50,000 nt of DNA, taken from positions 1 to 50,000 of the forward strand of contig KV908684.1 in assembly GCA_002005505.1 (NCBI GenBank), read 5' to 3'. Origin of the DNA: Botryococcus braunii (lineage: Eukaryota > Chlorophyta > Trebouxiophyceae). This document shows positions 1-12,271 of the stretch, in pieces; within the stretch, counting starts at the first letter, position 1, and the number at the start of each line of letters is the position of its first letter. The notes below the pieces were generated by a model, which was not told the origin of the DNA, searched no databases, and saw nothing but the letters and a program-made list of their open reading frames with translations. The position numbers and the translations under genes are program-made.

Positions 1-155
<155 letters not shown>

Positions 156-299
156 TACCGTACCGTCGCAAAATATTAACCCAGGAATGGGGGGTCAACA
201 TAAAAAATATTCCGAAATCCCGCAGGGAAGGGGAAAATAACGGGTTTTTTGGGGGGGTCAAAATAAAAATATGGGTCAATATTTTGCGACGGTACGGTA
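156..299. mobile_element. MITE copy 1 (TA-flanked, 28-bp terminal inverted repeats)
   Basis: The left end (156-183) and the reverse complement of the right end (272-299) agree over 28 bp with one mismatch. Both ends start TA-CCGTACCGTCGCAAAA. The interior is about 88 bp, G-rich and non-coding. A second copy with the same ends and a similar interior lies at 44205-44374. The outermost TA may be a TA target duplication (Tc1/mariner-like) or part of the repeat, because both copies are flanked by TA. No transposase is encoded, so this is a non-autonomous element. The family is not one I recognise. Confidence 0.88.
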
Positions 300-1170
<871 letters not shown>

Positions 1171-1524
1171 ATATTCTTACTTTTGGCTGCAACTTTATAT
1201 TTCTGCACCTACTTTCGTACTTCTTGTTTTTATTATTCTGCATCTTTTGCACTTACGGCCATTCCGATGTCGAAACGTGACTATTCGGGCATCGGGGGCC
1301 TGAGACTGATATATTTCACTTTTCCTTTAAGGAATGCTTCCGAAGAAGAAGAAAGAAAGAAAGAATTACATCAACCCAGCCCAAAGGGCCTGATGAGATG
1401 TTAACGAATAAACCAACGGTATATGAGAACCTAGTTGAAACAATATTATGAGATAACGCAGATAACCATACTAATATCTGGATAATGAAAATGAAAAAGA
1501 AAAAGAAAAAGAAAAATGGCCAAG

Positions 1525-4500
1525 TTACCGCCGCTGACACACTTGACGGGCCTGTGATGCATCAAATATAAAATTAATAACCGCAACCTGATCCTCTTGC
1601 CAGATGAAATTACGTAGTGACCACGAGTGGGACAAGAACAAATGTGGATAGCGGTCACGAACCTGAGCAAGTGCAGGGCAATGAAACACAAATTGATGCT
1701 CATCCCCCACCGCTATGCCACACATGTCACATAGACGTTCTGAACGGGGGATATGGGTGCGTCTTCCTACATCTATAGGTAAGTCATGGACTCCAAGACG
1801 AAACTTAAAAAATTGCCTAACGCGCCTAACACTAACTGGCACAGAAAACAGTATTTCACGTTGAATCGGCCTTGTTCGGGAAAACCATCGAAGATAAGTG
1901 CATAATTGGGGGTCCTTAGGTGCTAGTCTAGGAGAGATGTGCAATCCCTCATCCGAGAGCCGCTGGGCATTAGTGAGTATTGCCCTGAAAGTATCCATGT
2001 CCACCTCATGAGGACTATGACAGTCCACCGGATAGGGGTACCCAAGTTTTATCAAGGCACGCATGAACGACCCTGCCCAAGTTGAACTATGTGTTGTGAC
2101 TCCACAGTAGCATGAGTCCCTAAGAATACTCGCATACATGTGATCCTCTGGGAGGTCACAAAGAGAATTCCAAAACGTTGCCATGCGCTTCAACCATTGA
2201 TGTCGCAGTGGGCGGATGCCTAGCTCACAAAGAAGGACATCTGTTCTCACCGTGCGCCGGACCCCAATGATCATGCGCAGCATACTGACAAAGTCATTTT
2301 CCAAGTTTTTCACCGAAGTCCCACACAAGGGCTTGGGGAAAGTGTGCACACCCCAAATTTCACATGCGTACGACGCGGTGGGAACAACACATGTTAAAAA
2401 GAGCCGAATAAGGATCCCAATTGAGACCGAACAATCAAGGTTACCATATCGCTGTTGTATTGAGGACCACGCCCCCCACATCTTCCCTCGTAGATGACCA
2501 AATGTTTCACCCACACCTGCCACTGAAGAAATAACGATCCCTAGGTGGCGACACTGTGTAACCACTTTTAAGCTTAAAAGGGTGCCCTCTTATATGTGCA
2601 TGGTTGACTAGCCAGGTCTATGGCACCCTCAGGAAACACCATGGCGAGGCACTTACTATCTTGTATTTCCATGAGGGTCAAGGCACACCATTCTGCCACA
2701 GCTTGTAATAGACACTGCATTGCCATCCAAGTGGTGGCCAGTAACTTGAAATCATCTGCGTACCCTAAAATGGGTACGTGACGTCCATCTCGAGTTTTTG
2801 GACCCATGTTTGGACACCTTGCCTCAATATATCGTATCAGACCATCTGAAAATACCCCGAATAAAGTGGGACTTAGTGGTGATCCCTGTGTGATGCCTGC
2901 TCGAGGTTTATTCAATTCCCCATAAGTACCCCCTACCGATAGTGTAATGTCCGCATCCTCATAGAGTGATTTGATGGCCTCTATGATTCTACCATTCACC
3001 CCCACACGACGCAACGACTCCCATAAAAGCTCTCGAGGGACCCTATCATATGCTTTAGAAATGTCTAACTTACACAATATTAGTGGACTTTCTGGAGTTG
3101 CCCTATCAATAAAATGTTGGAGTGCAAAGAGCTGGTGCAGGGTGGAGAACCCCGGGCGAAACCCGACTTGTGCTTTACATCTTTACTTTAGACTTTCAAG
3201 GTGTTCCACAAGTCTATCGTTGAGAAGGGTGGCATATAAACGCATAACCGGTTCCAGTACAGCTATGGGACGATAGTTTGTCGGATCTAAAACACTCTTT
3301 CCACTATCCTTCAAAACAGGAGTTACTTTTAACACGTTGTGCCCCCTAGGAATGCTACCAGAGATGAACATACCATTCAACACAGCTAATAACGTAGGTG
3401 CCAAAACATGTGGATTCATTGTGCCGTCTGGCTCCAAGGGCCTTTGAGCTTTTTGAAGCAGCTCAGCAGGGTATCCTTCGAACCCATAACTTCTCCCATT
3501 TTTCAATTTCATCAAGCCTTGTTCTACCTCCACAATTGTAAATGGCTAGTTGGAGATTTCTCCTCTATCATTTACCAGTGGGTATGCTATCGGTGATAAT
3601 GTGGTATGGTCTATGATATTACGCGATGGTCCAACTCCTACTAGATTCTTCACAAATGTGTCCCATGCACCATGTGACAGTAATGGGACTGGTAGCCCTA
3701 CAGGTGCCCCCCTGAACAACTGCCAAAACCGGCGGGGGTTTACATGAAACATATTTAACCTTTCTTGCAACTGGGCCAGTAACCATGCACGTTTTTGAGA
3801 ACGCACATATGAGTGATATTTGCGTTCCAGTAGCCGCACCTCTTGAAATTGATACCCATATTGCCGACCTGATTTCCTCCATTCCCTTTTAATCGTTGAC
3901 ATTCTTCATTAAAGAAAGGCTTTCGAAATCTACCTTGTCCCTTACGCCGAATACGTAATGGCATCCCTGCCTCAATAGCAGCGTTCACCACCACTTCTGA
4001 AAGACCATCTAATGCTTGTGTCAAATTACCTTCATTAGCCATGTGAATGCATGCATTCAATCTTGTGTGAACTCGTTCTAACTTTTCAACATAAGGAATT
4101 CTTAACGCCCTTTGCCAATCATTGGCCCGAATAACTCTCTCAGAAAGCCCTTCTTGTTGTACATGAGAGGGACCGGACATAGCTAGAGACAAGTGTGTAA
4201 TAATTGGGAAATGGTCTGATCTCCTCACCTCTGATTGCACTTCCATAGATTGAATGCATGGTAAAAGTGTATTGGAAACTAAAACGTGGTCCGGCCTCGT
4301 CGGGGATGACCGTTGTGTGGCCTTAAAGGTTGCTGGCATCTCTAAGTCCCCCACAATCTTCCCAGTGCAGATTGACAAGTTTGTCTCTGCCGCCAGCTTC
4401 ACCATAAGCTTCCCCCCACGATTTTGGCCCATATGTGTCCCTTGCCCCGGTGCTGTAGATGATGAGGCATACTCCACATGGCCATTAAAGTCCCCTCCCA

Positions 4501-4957
4501 TGAAAATATGACTAACATCCCCCTCTAATTCATTAATCTTTCCAAACAGCTCCCCAAACCTCCAATCAAGGTCATTCGTGCTTAACAATGGAGATCCTAT
4601 TGGCGGTATGTATATATTGCCAATATGAATACAAGGATGTATATCTCCCCGAAACCGTAAACGCACCCATAGCGACGACGATGTATGTGAGCAAAACTGA
4701 GCCCCGACCAATGTAGTTTCTTTAACAGCAATGATAAGTCCGTAACCCCTTTTATTAGATGATAACTCTAAAGGCGTGGTACAGATTTTAAACCCTGGCA
4801 ATAGATTAGGGTCCACATGAGTGCATCTTGTTTCTTGCAATAAAATTATATCAAATTGTTGAAAAAACCTATCTAAGGAATGTAACAAAATCTTTGAGTC
4901 TGACAAACCGTTGATGTTCCAGGATAAGATGCACAAAGTGACTTGGCCAACATTTTC
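1525..4957 (-). pseudogene. LINE ORF2: AP endonuclease - reverse transcriptase - Cys/His knuckle, with frameshifts and stops
   Basis: The endonuclease runs from about 4930, with motifs LSWNINGL, LLQETR, GGDFNGH, RPDHVL and RRSDHFPI (Mg-dependent AP-endonuclease fold). A frameshift lies near 3895. The RT region follows with NYRPIAV, the palm segment with [23 protein letters not shown] and the catalytic [10 protein letters not shown] box. In-frame stops occur at 3546-3548 and 3183-3185, and another frameshift lies near 2570. The C-terminal part carries a knuckle C-x2-C-x7-H-x4-C ([18 protein letters not shown]), as in L1-clade ORF2. The protein would have nicked target DNA and copied the element RNA there. 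There is no ATG between the ORF1 stop and the first endonuclease motif. Confidence 0.88.
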
Positions 4958-6005
4958 CTAGGCGATGTTCATGGGGGCAGACGAAGACGTGCTTGCTTGT
5001 TGCCCAGGGATCACCTTGATGGGTGGCCCCTGTCCTTTGACTTTGAAAAGAATGTCCCCTCTCCAAAACGTTGTCCATCCTTCGTTTCTGAGTGCCAATG
5101 CATTGGGCAGCAATGCTGCCCTCCCCGCTCGTTGTTTCGCGGTCAAGTCGTCGTCCATGGTGATCTTGAAGTTCTGCCGCAATACTTTTTGAATGCGGCA
5201 TGCTTATCTGCAATACTGACAAAACGTATTAGAACCGGTCGTGGACGCTTCGCCTTCGGGTCAAACTTCCCCAACCTCCAAGTCTCCTCAATGCGTACAG
5301 CTCCAAACAGGTGCACCAGGTGGTCAAGTCGTCGTCCATGGTGATCTTGAAGTTCTGCCGCAATACTTTCGACTTTTTGAATGCGGCATGCTTATCTGCA
5401 ATACTGACAAATCGTATTAGAACCGGTCGTGGACGCTTCGCCTTCGGGTCAAACTTCCCCAACCTCCGAGTCTCCTCAATGCGTACAGCTCCAACCAGGT
5501 GCACGTGCTTAACTTCAGTTAATTGCGCCTCCCCGATGCTCTCCTCCACTCCAAAAAGGAGGGCGTTTGGAGACTTGATGGTTTTCTCCAGAGCATCATT
5601 TTGGGATTCCAGCGCTGCCAGCTTGTTGAAGAGTAATTCATCCCTCGCTCTCATGGTTTCCTCAACTGTAGCTTGATTAGAAGCTATTTGTGCGTCAATT
5701 ATCGGTTGAACTGCCTCCAAAACATTCTTGGTGATAGTTGGTGTAGCGGCTGCGATTAGATCATCTCGATGCTCGGCCATGAAGTTCGCGCATTCTGTCC
5801 GAACCATTGCAGGAAGCTGCGTCAAGGTATTATTGATATTGTTTATTGCATTCATAAGATCCTTTAATGTTGATTCTTCCTCCATCTGTGTTGTCCCTTG
5901 TGGTGATCGTTCTATACGGGTCCGCTTTGTCCCGGCCTCAATCACTTCTGAGGCAATAGCAGGGCCCTTTGGGCTACTAAACATAGACGTGATAATAGAT
6001 GACAT
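4958..6005 (-). pseudogene. LINE ORF1 (L1 ORF1p-like RNA-binding protein), broken by a tandem duplication
   Basis: Translation from the ATG at 6005 gives an acidic, coiled-coil-like N-terminal half (short heptad-like stretches, for example LAALESQNDALEKTI). An RRM-like segment follows (PVLIRFVSIADKHAAF). The C-terminal domain typical of L1 ORF1p reads ...NFKITMDDDLTAKQRAGR and then WRGDILF. The two halves lie in different frames because a block of about 180 bp is duplicated in tandem (5141-5315 and 5322-5503) and the copy at 5141 lacks 7 bp. Without the duplication the protein would be about 290 residues. In known L1s this protein coats the element RNA as a trimer and acts as a nucleic-acid chaperone. 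The reading ends in TAG at 4958-4960, in the same frame as ORF2. Confidence 0.8.
5141..5503. repeat. Tandem duplication inside LINE ORF1
   Basis: Two direct copies, 5141-5315 and 5322-5503, begin GGTCAAGTCGTCGTCCATGG and end near CAGGTGCAC. They differ by a 7-bp gap and a few substitutions. The duplication shifts the ORF1 frame. Confidence 0.9.
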
Positions 6006-6150
6006 TGAAAGAAACCCGGGAATTGCTAACCGAAGGACTCACTTCGCGGTGCAAGCGCCAAACAACTGCAACAACGACAAGCTTGGCCCCATTCTAAACC
6101 CCACGGGAGGCATTCATAACCTTTCTCTCTCTGTTTCGTATCGCTTATTG

Positions 6151-6523
6151 TGTCTTGCAACTATTGTTATTCCGAGACATGTACGTCAATGGAACTCGAT
6201 ATGCCTATGCTTTAGTCGTGGGACCCTTGACTTAAGTGGATTGAAATTGGGGAACCGCATGTATGGGACGGTAATTGTCAGGTCTGCGATAAGCGGGCAA
6301 TGGTGTTGTTAATGTCGGTGTTCCTTCAACTTGCGATACCCATGGAACCCCATAGTACTGTAGTGAATATAACACCCAGTTCTGGCTGCTAGAAATCAGC
6401 AGAGGGTCGAGCAGCATACTCGAGATTCTGAGGCGCGCTGTCGAGAGGGTATGTATTTACTTCTTCTATGATCCATCCTACGTACATCGTTGCCCGTGCA
6501 GTAATGCCTTCGCACCACTCTTG
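6151..6523. other. Intergenic segment, nothing recognised
   Basis: Ordinary mixed sequence between the LINE 5' region and the Copia insertion. Only short unconvincing ORFs are present. It was continuous with 16302 onward before the Copia inserted (ATATG duplicated at 6524-6528 and 16297-16301). Confidence 0.6.
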
Positions 6524-6528
6524 ATATG

Positions 6529-6894
6529 TGTGAAAGGTTATGGGCAATCGGCTTTCCCTGTACAAAGCAGACAGGTCGTCAATAGACGAAGTTACTCCAG
6601 CTACAGTCCGTACGACTGTCTGCTGAGTGTCACACACAACTGTTGGACAAGACTAGCATCTGGTAATGCCCAGCATCTTTCACAACCAGTTGGTATTCAC
6701 TCCGGTGGGGCAGCCTTAAGAGTTCATCCGACAAACGTGTGATCTAGATAGGATTGTACCTTATGTTCGAAAACGTCCAGAATCTGCCGTGTCTCAAGGT
6801 ACCTTATGTTCTCAATGGACCCATATCCTAATAGTGCACACATGAAGATCACTTAAAGCACAAGGCATTCAATAATAATGTTCAGAACTTAACA
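6529..6894 (-). repeat. Copia 3' LTR
   Basis: 366 bp, matching 15931-16296 without a difference that I can see. On the minus strand it runs TGTTAAGTTC...CCTTTCACA. The RNase H reading frame stops 13 bp inside it. It contains two copies of GTACCTTATGTTC. Confidence 0.96.
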
Positions 6895-9134
6895 CTTCCC
6901 CTTGCCTGCATGCTTAATGTGTATCTTCTCAAACCTAGTGAATCACGATGACCAACAAACACGGGCTTGGCAAGTGGCTTGGTCATAATGTCAGCCACAT
7001 TGCGAGCAGATTCCACATAGAGGATATCTACCTGCCCAAGTGCCATAGCTTCCCTAGCGTAGTGGAAGCTTACTGCAACGTGCTTTGTGAATTTGGAATA
7101 CAGGGGGTTCCGTAAATTAGAAATGCATCCTTGGTTGTCACAGAAAATTTTGACCCTCCAAGGTGCAGCCCCTATCTCTTCCAAGAAGCCCCTTAGCCAG
7201 TTGGCTTCCTTCACAATATGGCCAGCTGCCATAAACTCAGCTTGCACAGTTGAGGTAGCAACTGAGCTCTGCTTCTTGCTTCCCCAAACCACGGCACTAC
7301 CATAGACTGATAGAACATAGCCAGTGGTGGAATACCTGTGGTCCAGGTCCCCAGCATAGTCGGCATCAACATAGCCTTCTAGCTCAGGGCCCTTTCCACC
7401 CAGAGTAAGAGCTAACTCTCTGGTATCTCTCAAGTACTTCAGCACTCGAATGGCCTCATTCCAGTGTGAGGTAGTGGGTGTCATTCTATACCTTGACAAC
7501 ACTCCAACAGCCTGAGAAATGTCAGGCCGGGTCGTATTGGCTATGTACAGCAACGATCCAATTAACTCGCAGTATCGATGACCAGGTGGCAGAGGGGTAC
7601 CAGCCCCATATGACTTACCATCTGAGGACTCGGGTCTACTGCTAGCCACGAAGTCCTTGGACATGGGGGTATCAACCCCACGTCCATCATCAGCAACGCC
7701 AAACTTCTCCACAAGAGCATCAATCTTGGGAGTGCAACTCATGGAAATAGTGCCCTGAACTCTATTGCGTAGGACCTGACACCCCAGGAAATCATTCACC
7801 TCTCCCAAATCATGGATGGTGAAGTCCTTCTTCAATAACTCTTTCCCCCACTCAATCTCTGCAACCACTCTGGCAACTATGAGAAGATCATCGACATAAA
7901 CAAGAATAAACGACACATTACCATCAGGGGCCCTCCTGATGTATACCCCAGCGTCGCTCTTGCACACACTATACCCCATCACGCTCAACTTGTCGCTCAA
8001 GGTCTTGTGCCAAGCCCGTGGGGCTTGCTTAAGACCGTGGAGTGCCTTCCTGAGCTTGCACACAACTCTCGTGTTGCCATTCTCAAATCCTGGTGGTTGG
8101 GTCACATAGACCTCTTCCTCCAACTCCCCATTGAGAAAAGCTGTCTTGATATCCACTTGGTGGATCTCAAGATTTTGTGTGGCAGCCACTGCCAGCACAG
8201 CTCTCCTAGCACCATAGCTGCTGGTAGGCGCAAAAACCTCACCAACATCTATACCAGGAATCTGTCTGCAACCTTGGGCAACCAATCTTGCTTTAAACCG
8301 AGTGACATTCCCATGTGCATCGTTTTTTGTAGAAAAAATCCAATGAACAGGGATAACTTTCTGCCCATGGGGTCTTTCCACATACTGCATAACCTCATGG
8401 GTGTCTAAAGACTCCATCTCCTCTTGCATTGCCTGCTGCCAAAACTCCCACTGAGGTGAGCGCTGGGCTTCCCTCAAGTTTGAGGGCACGTGAACTTTTC
8501 CCAACCTGACAGAAGGTACACTCTGTACCTTATGCTGTGGTGCAGCAGGGCTGTCAGCCTTACTGGTGCTGTTCCCTTCTCTCTCTCTCTCTCCCTGGTT
8601 GCCAGAATAAGGTACATTATGTACCTTATGCTGGGACTGGGCAGTACTGCCGGGATTATCTGATTCCTTCTCAGGTCTCTCTCTCTCTCCTTGACTACTG
8701 GACTCATGTGCAGCACCCTTACATTCTCGCACCTTCCGCAATGGAGAGGGGAGCAGCAGCTCTCTCTCTCTCCTGGACTCACACTTGGGCACACTACCCA
8801 GACTTGCCTGAGCTGCGCCTACAATGTCAGCCTGCACACCATAAGCATGACTAGCCAGTGACTGGGATTGGGCACCAGCTTCCCCTACTGCTGGCATGTC
8901 TAACCCACTACTCTCATATCTTACATCTGCACCGAACATAGCCTCGACTGTCTCAACCTGCCCCTGCAAATCAGGGAGACCAACCATGTTTGGCTCACTC
9001 ACAATTGCCTGACCTGGGTCAGGGGCATGCAATGGGATGTCAGAATGCTCTCTCCTAGCCACGCGCTGTACATAACGCTGCTCCCTTGTAAGGGTGGTCC
9101 CAGGAGGAAGGGGAATTTGTGACTTCCCCTGCAT
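6882..9134 (-). pseudogene. Copia pol, reverse transcriptase and RNase H part
   Basis: A 750-codon frame. The first third is a low-complexity linker with ERERE stretches encoded by GA repeats. RT follows with QVDIKTAFLNG, the catalytic YVDD box (FILVYVDDLLIV) and FLGCQV. RNase H has GYVDADYAGD, STVQAEFMA, IFCDNQGC and NVADIMTKPL, all standard for Ty1/Copia. The frame is offset by one nucleotide (+1) from the integrase frame, with which it overlaps at 9055-9134. That break would prevent a single polyprotein. Otherwise the domains look undamaged. Confidence 0.92.
6895..6904 (-). other. Copia polypurine tract
   Basis: On the minus strand, AAGGGGAAG lies immediately before the 3' LTR. This is the expected site and composition for the plus-strand primer in reverse transcription. 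Confidence 0.8.
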
Positions 9135-11709
9135 TCAACCCCTCTTGTACCTTCTGCATTTTTTCTACACCCCCCCTGGCCAGATTCTGCATATGCTCAA
9201 GCACCGACCACGAGTGCTGAGATGGTTCTGGGGTCCCAACAGTAGAATCCAGGCTGGTGGGGGTTCCTTGGTCATGTGCTGCTATGGTCCCGTCTCCAGA
9301 CTGATCCCCAGCACAAAGTCCAGAGGTCCCAGGAGCCCCAGTGGAAAGCGTCTCCACTCCATGGTCATCCTCCTCATCCCAGAACGTGGGTGGAGCAGCA
9401 GAGGGAATTGCGTGAGGCGTTGCCAGATTCTCACTGCCAAGGGGGGGTGATATCCTAGAATCATAGACAGACCCAGGCTGGACCTTTGATAGACCCACTC
9501 TCTCAGCCCCCCTCAAGTGCTCGATAAAGCTGACGTCCCTACTCTCCTTCCACACTCCATTCCCCACGTACACACGATACGCTTTAGACTGGGGACAATA
9601 ACCAGTTAACATCCCAGGGATGGTCTTGGGCCCAAACACAGACCTTTGGCCACTGGGAATGTGCACATGGGCTACACAGCCAAACGTGCGCAGCACAGAC
9701 ACATCAGGTTTGACACCAAAGAATAATTCCATGGGGGTCAGGGACCTGCCTGAAGTAGGACCCACATTGTAGAGGAGGGTAGCTGTCTCAAGCGCCTCCT
9801 TCCAAAGGGAAGGGTCTGCTGCAGCATGGACCAACAGAGTCCTTGTTCGCTCCTTCAGGGTCCTATTCATCCTCTCCGCCACCCCATTCTGCTGAGGCGT
9901 GTAGGGCGCTGAGGACTCCATCTTAGTGCCCTGCTGAGCACAAAACTCTTTGAATTGCTGGTTCAGGAACTCTGAACCCCTGTCAGTCCTCACACACTTC
10001 ACAACCGTGCCTCGTTGGGTCTGCCAAAAACGGAGCAGGTCTATCACAGCCTTTGGGATGCAATCCTTTGACTTCACAGGCAGGGAGGCAACTTGGTGTG
10101 AACTTTCATCCACTACAGTGACCCAATATCGTTCACCTGTGATGGCAGGAGGCGATATGGGACCCACAGTATCCACATGGACTCTATCGAGTGGGTTATG
10201 TGCAGGCCTGGAAGATACAGGGAAAGGAGGTCTGGAGTGTTTCCCTTGTATACACGATTCACAGTGCTTGGGGCACTCAGAGCAGGGAGCAAGGGAGATA
10301 CTGATTCCTGGAACCAGATCTTCCTTGGAGAACCTCTGCATGCTGCTGGCACCAGGATGACCTAACCTAGCATGCCACAGAGATCTCTCGCTACACACGT
10401 GTCCTTTCCTAAGATGAGACGCCTCAGCCATGTGATCAATATGTCTGCAGCCAACTTGCTGCCCTCTGACAGGACTAACAAACTCCAAAACAAACAGACC
10501 TCGTGCGCGGGTGATATCTCCACACCACCCTTCAGGTCCCTTCATGGCTGTGTAACCACGTGCAGTGTCAGTCAGGAAAGATGCTCCATCCTGAATTGCA
10601 CCATTGACTGAAATGAGGTTGGTATGCGCAGAAGGAACACACTGCACATTGTGCAGCCAGAATACTTCGTGCCTTGCATTCACAAGGCATACAGACCCAG
10701 ATGCAATGATTCCTCCCATGGCGTCTGAGGTTGCCAAGTGCAGAGGAAGAGGCTGTCCATGCATAACTGGATTATGGAGCAATGAGAGATCATTGACTAT
10801 ATGCACAGAGGCACCACTATCTATTAACCAAGATGTGCTGCTAGCTCCATGCGAAGTTGGGGCAAGCACATTGAGAGAGATAAACATCGCCTCACCAGAA
10901 GGAGGGGGTGGAGGTGGTAAATGCCACCCCGGAAACGTGTGTTGACTTGTTGGATAGTTATATGCCGAAGGTGGTCCAGGGCTGGAAGCGGATGAAGGCA
11001 AGCCACCCCGGCCAGATCCATGGTCCCACCAGGCTTGAGGAGACGACTGTGGGCCTCCCTGGCCCCAGTAAGCTGCAGGCCCAACGCTTGCCGCTTGCAT
11101 GTTTTGATGCAGAGCCTGCAGCTGCCTGAGCGGTCCGCAGTCAGTCATGAAGTGGCCCTTTGCCTTGCAGAAGTGGCATGTAAGCTCCTCTCTGGGCCTT
11201 CTTGCCCTGCCAGGTCCACGCCCCCTGCCACCAAAAGTAGTTGCAGAGGGGCCAGCGGGAGGCTGTTCGTTTGCTGGTAGCGCTGCCCCAACTCCCGGTA
11301 CTGCTCCCACTCCTGGTGCAGCTCCAGCGCTTGATGACGCTCCAGCTACCCCCCCAGAGGGACCAGCCACTGCTGCAGCTGCCATGGCCTGAGGTGTTCC
11401 CTCTGCAGGTGGGTCCTTGTACCCACGGCTGGCTGCGGCGCGCAGGATTCTTTGAATCAGCTCCAATGGCGGCTTGTCGGTTGCCATAACCTCCAGGGAC
11501 TCGAGCCTCAGCACAGGAGGGAGGCCCTTCACCATCAGCTCCCCAACATTGTGGTCCAAGAGGATGAACGCGTTGTTTCTGAGACTTGTAGCCAGATCCA
11601 TCATTCTGTAGAGGTAGACCTTGAGTGTCTCCCCTGTCTTGATGCCCTGCTCCATTTCCTTGTACCACTCAAGGTTGATGTCTTGGTTGCTCCCTCCAGT
11701 GTGACTGTT
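9055..11709 (-). pseudogene. Copia gag C-terminal part, protease and integrase
   Basis: The sequence continues gag after the Gypsy insertion. A CCHC zinc knuckle (CHFCKAKGHFMTDC) follows Gly/Ala/Ser-rich sequence. The aspartic protease has SWLIDSGASVHIV. The pre-integrase HHCC region includes WHARLGHPG and CESCIQGK. The integrase core has VDTVGPI, the D-E residues of VRTDRGSEFLNQQF and NGVAERMNRTLKE, and then FGCVAHVHIP. The codon phase at 11703 matches that of the N-terminal gag piece once the Gypsy and one CTGTT copy are removed. The insertion therefore struck an open gag frame. Confidence 0.92.
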
Positions 11710-11879
11710 TGTAATGATCTAGGAAATTCACGAAGACAAAGGCTAGATGCAAGATCTAAGACAAAGGCTCGTGTGAGAATGACCTCACACAGGTGCATAC
11801 CGAGTCGTATGCACCCTCGTGGTCGAAGACCACGTGAGACCCGTATCCGACGGGTGGACGTATCCGGAAGTACGTTACA
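11710..11879 (-). repeat. Gypsy 3' LTR
   Basis: 170 bp, identical by eye to 14967-15136. The minus strand starts TGTAACGTACTTCCGG and ends CATTACA. Confidence 0.95.
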
Positions 11880-12271
11880 TTTCTCCCCCTCTTAGCTAGC
11901 CGAGCTCCTGGGAGGCTAACAAAGGGTGAGTGTGGAAGGCTCACTGTAACACATCCACAAGATGGTGAGCTGATGAGCGACGACCCGAAGACACCAAGCC
12001 CGAGGACTTGGGTTCGAACTTGCCTTGGGTGTACTGAGTAATAAGCCCGCAGTGAACGGGGTAACGCCGGCCACAGGCCAAACGCCACTGATTCGAAGAG
12101 CTAAATCACTACAGCAGTAAGACACAGCTTATGCTGGGACTCGAGGGAGTGGGCTTAGGAAGGCTAGCACTTGACCTGCAAGTCGGAAGGATACTCGGTG
12201 CACTCGAGTATGCGGCTAAATAACCACGACCCTCCCGCAGGCGCGGGGGCTCAAGGCCGCTGATGAGCCTC
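11880..12271 (-). other. Gypsy 3' untranslated region and polypurine tract
   Basis: About 390 bp between the pol stop and the 3' LTR. The minus strand ends with AAGAGGGGGAGAAA directly before the LTR, a good polypurine tract. The rest has no coding sequence that I recognise. Confidence 0.8.

Larger units (their letters stand above)
1337..6150 (-). mobile_element. L1-like LINE (non-LTR retrotransposon), decayed, nearly full length
   Basis: On the minus strand the order is ORF1 (RNA-binding protein), ORF2 (AP endonuclease, reverse transcriptase, Cys-His knuckle), a 3' UTR and a simple tail. The 3' end is placed at about 1337-1365. There the minus strand reads GATGTAATTCTTTC followed by further TTTC/TTC repeats rather than poly-A. 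The same tail and UTR recur at 18252-18440, and a related tail at 33527-33560. The 5' end is not defined by any repeat I can see; 6150 is a guess at the 5' UTR limit. The copy is dead: it has frameshifts, two in-frame stops in ORF2 and a tandem duplication in ORF1. Confidence 0.88.

Noticed and set aside
2216..2497. Plus-strand frames opposite the LINE, Copia and Gypsy proteins
   Set aside because: They are shadows of well-supported minus-strand transposon proteins.
12000..12260. tRNA-like strings (GGTTCGAAC, CTTGACCTGCAAGTCGGAAGG) in the Gypsy 3' region
   Set aside because: They do not assemble into a cloverleaf with acceptor, D and T stems.
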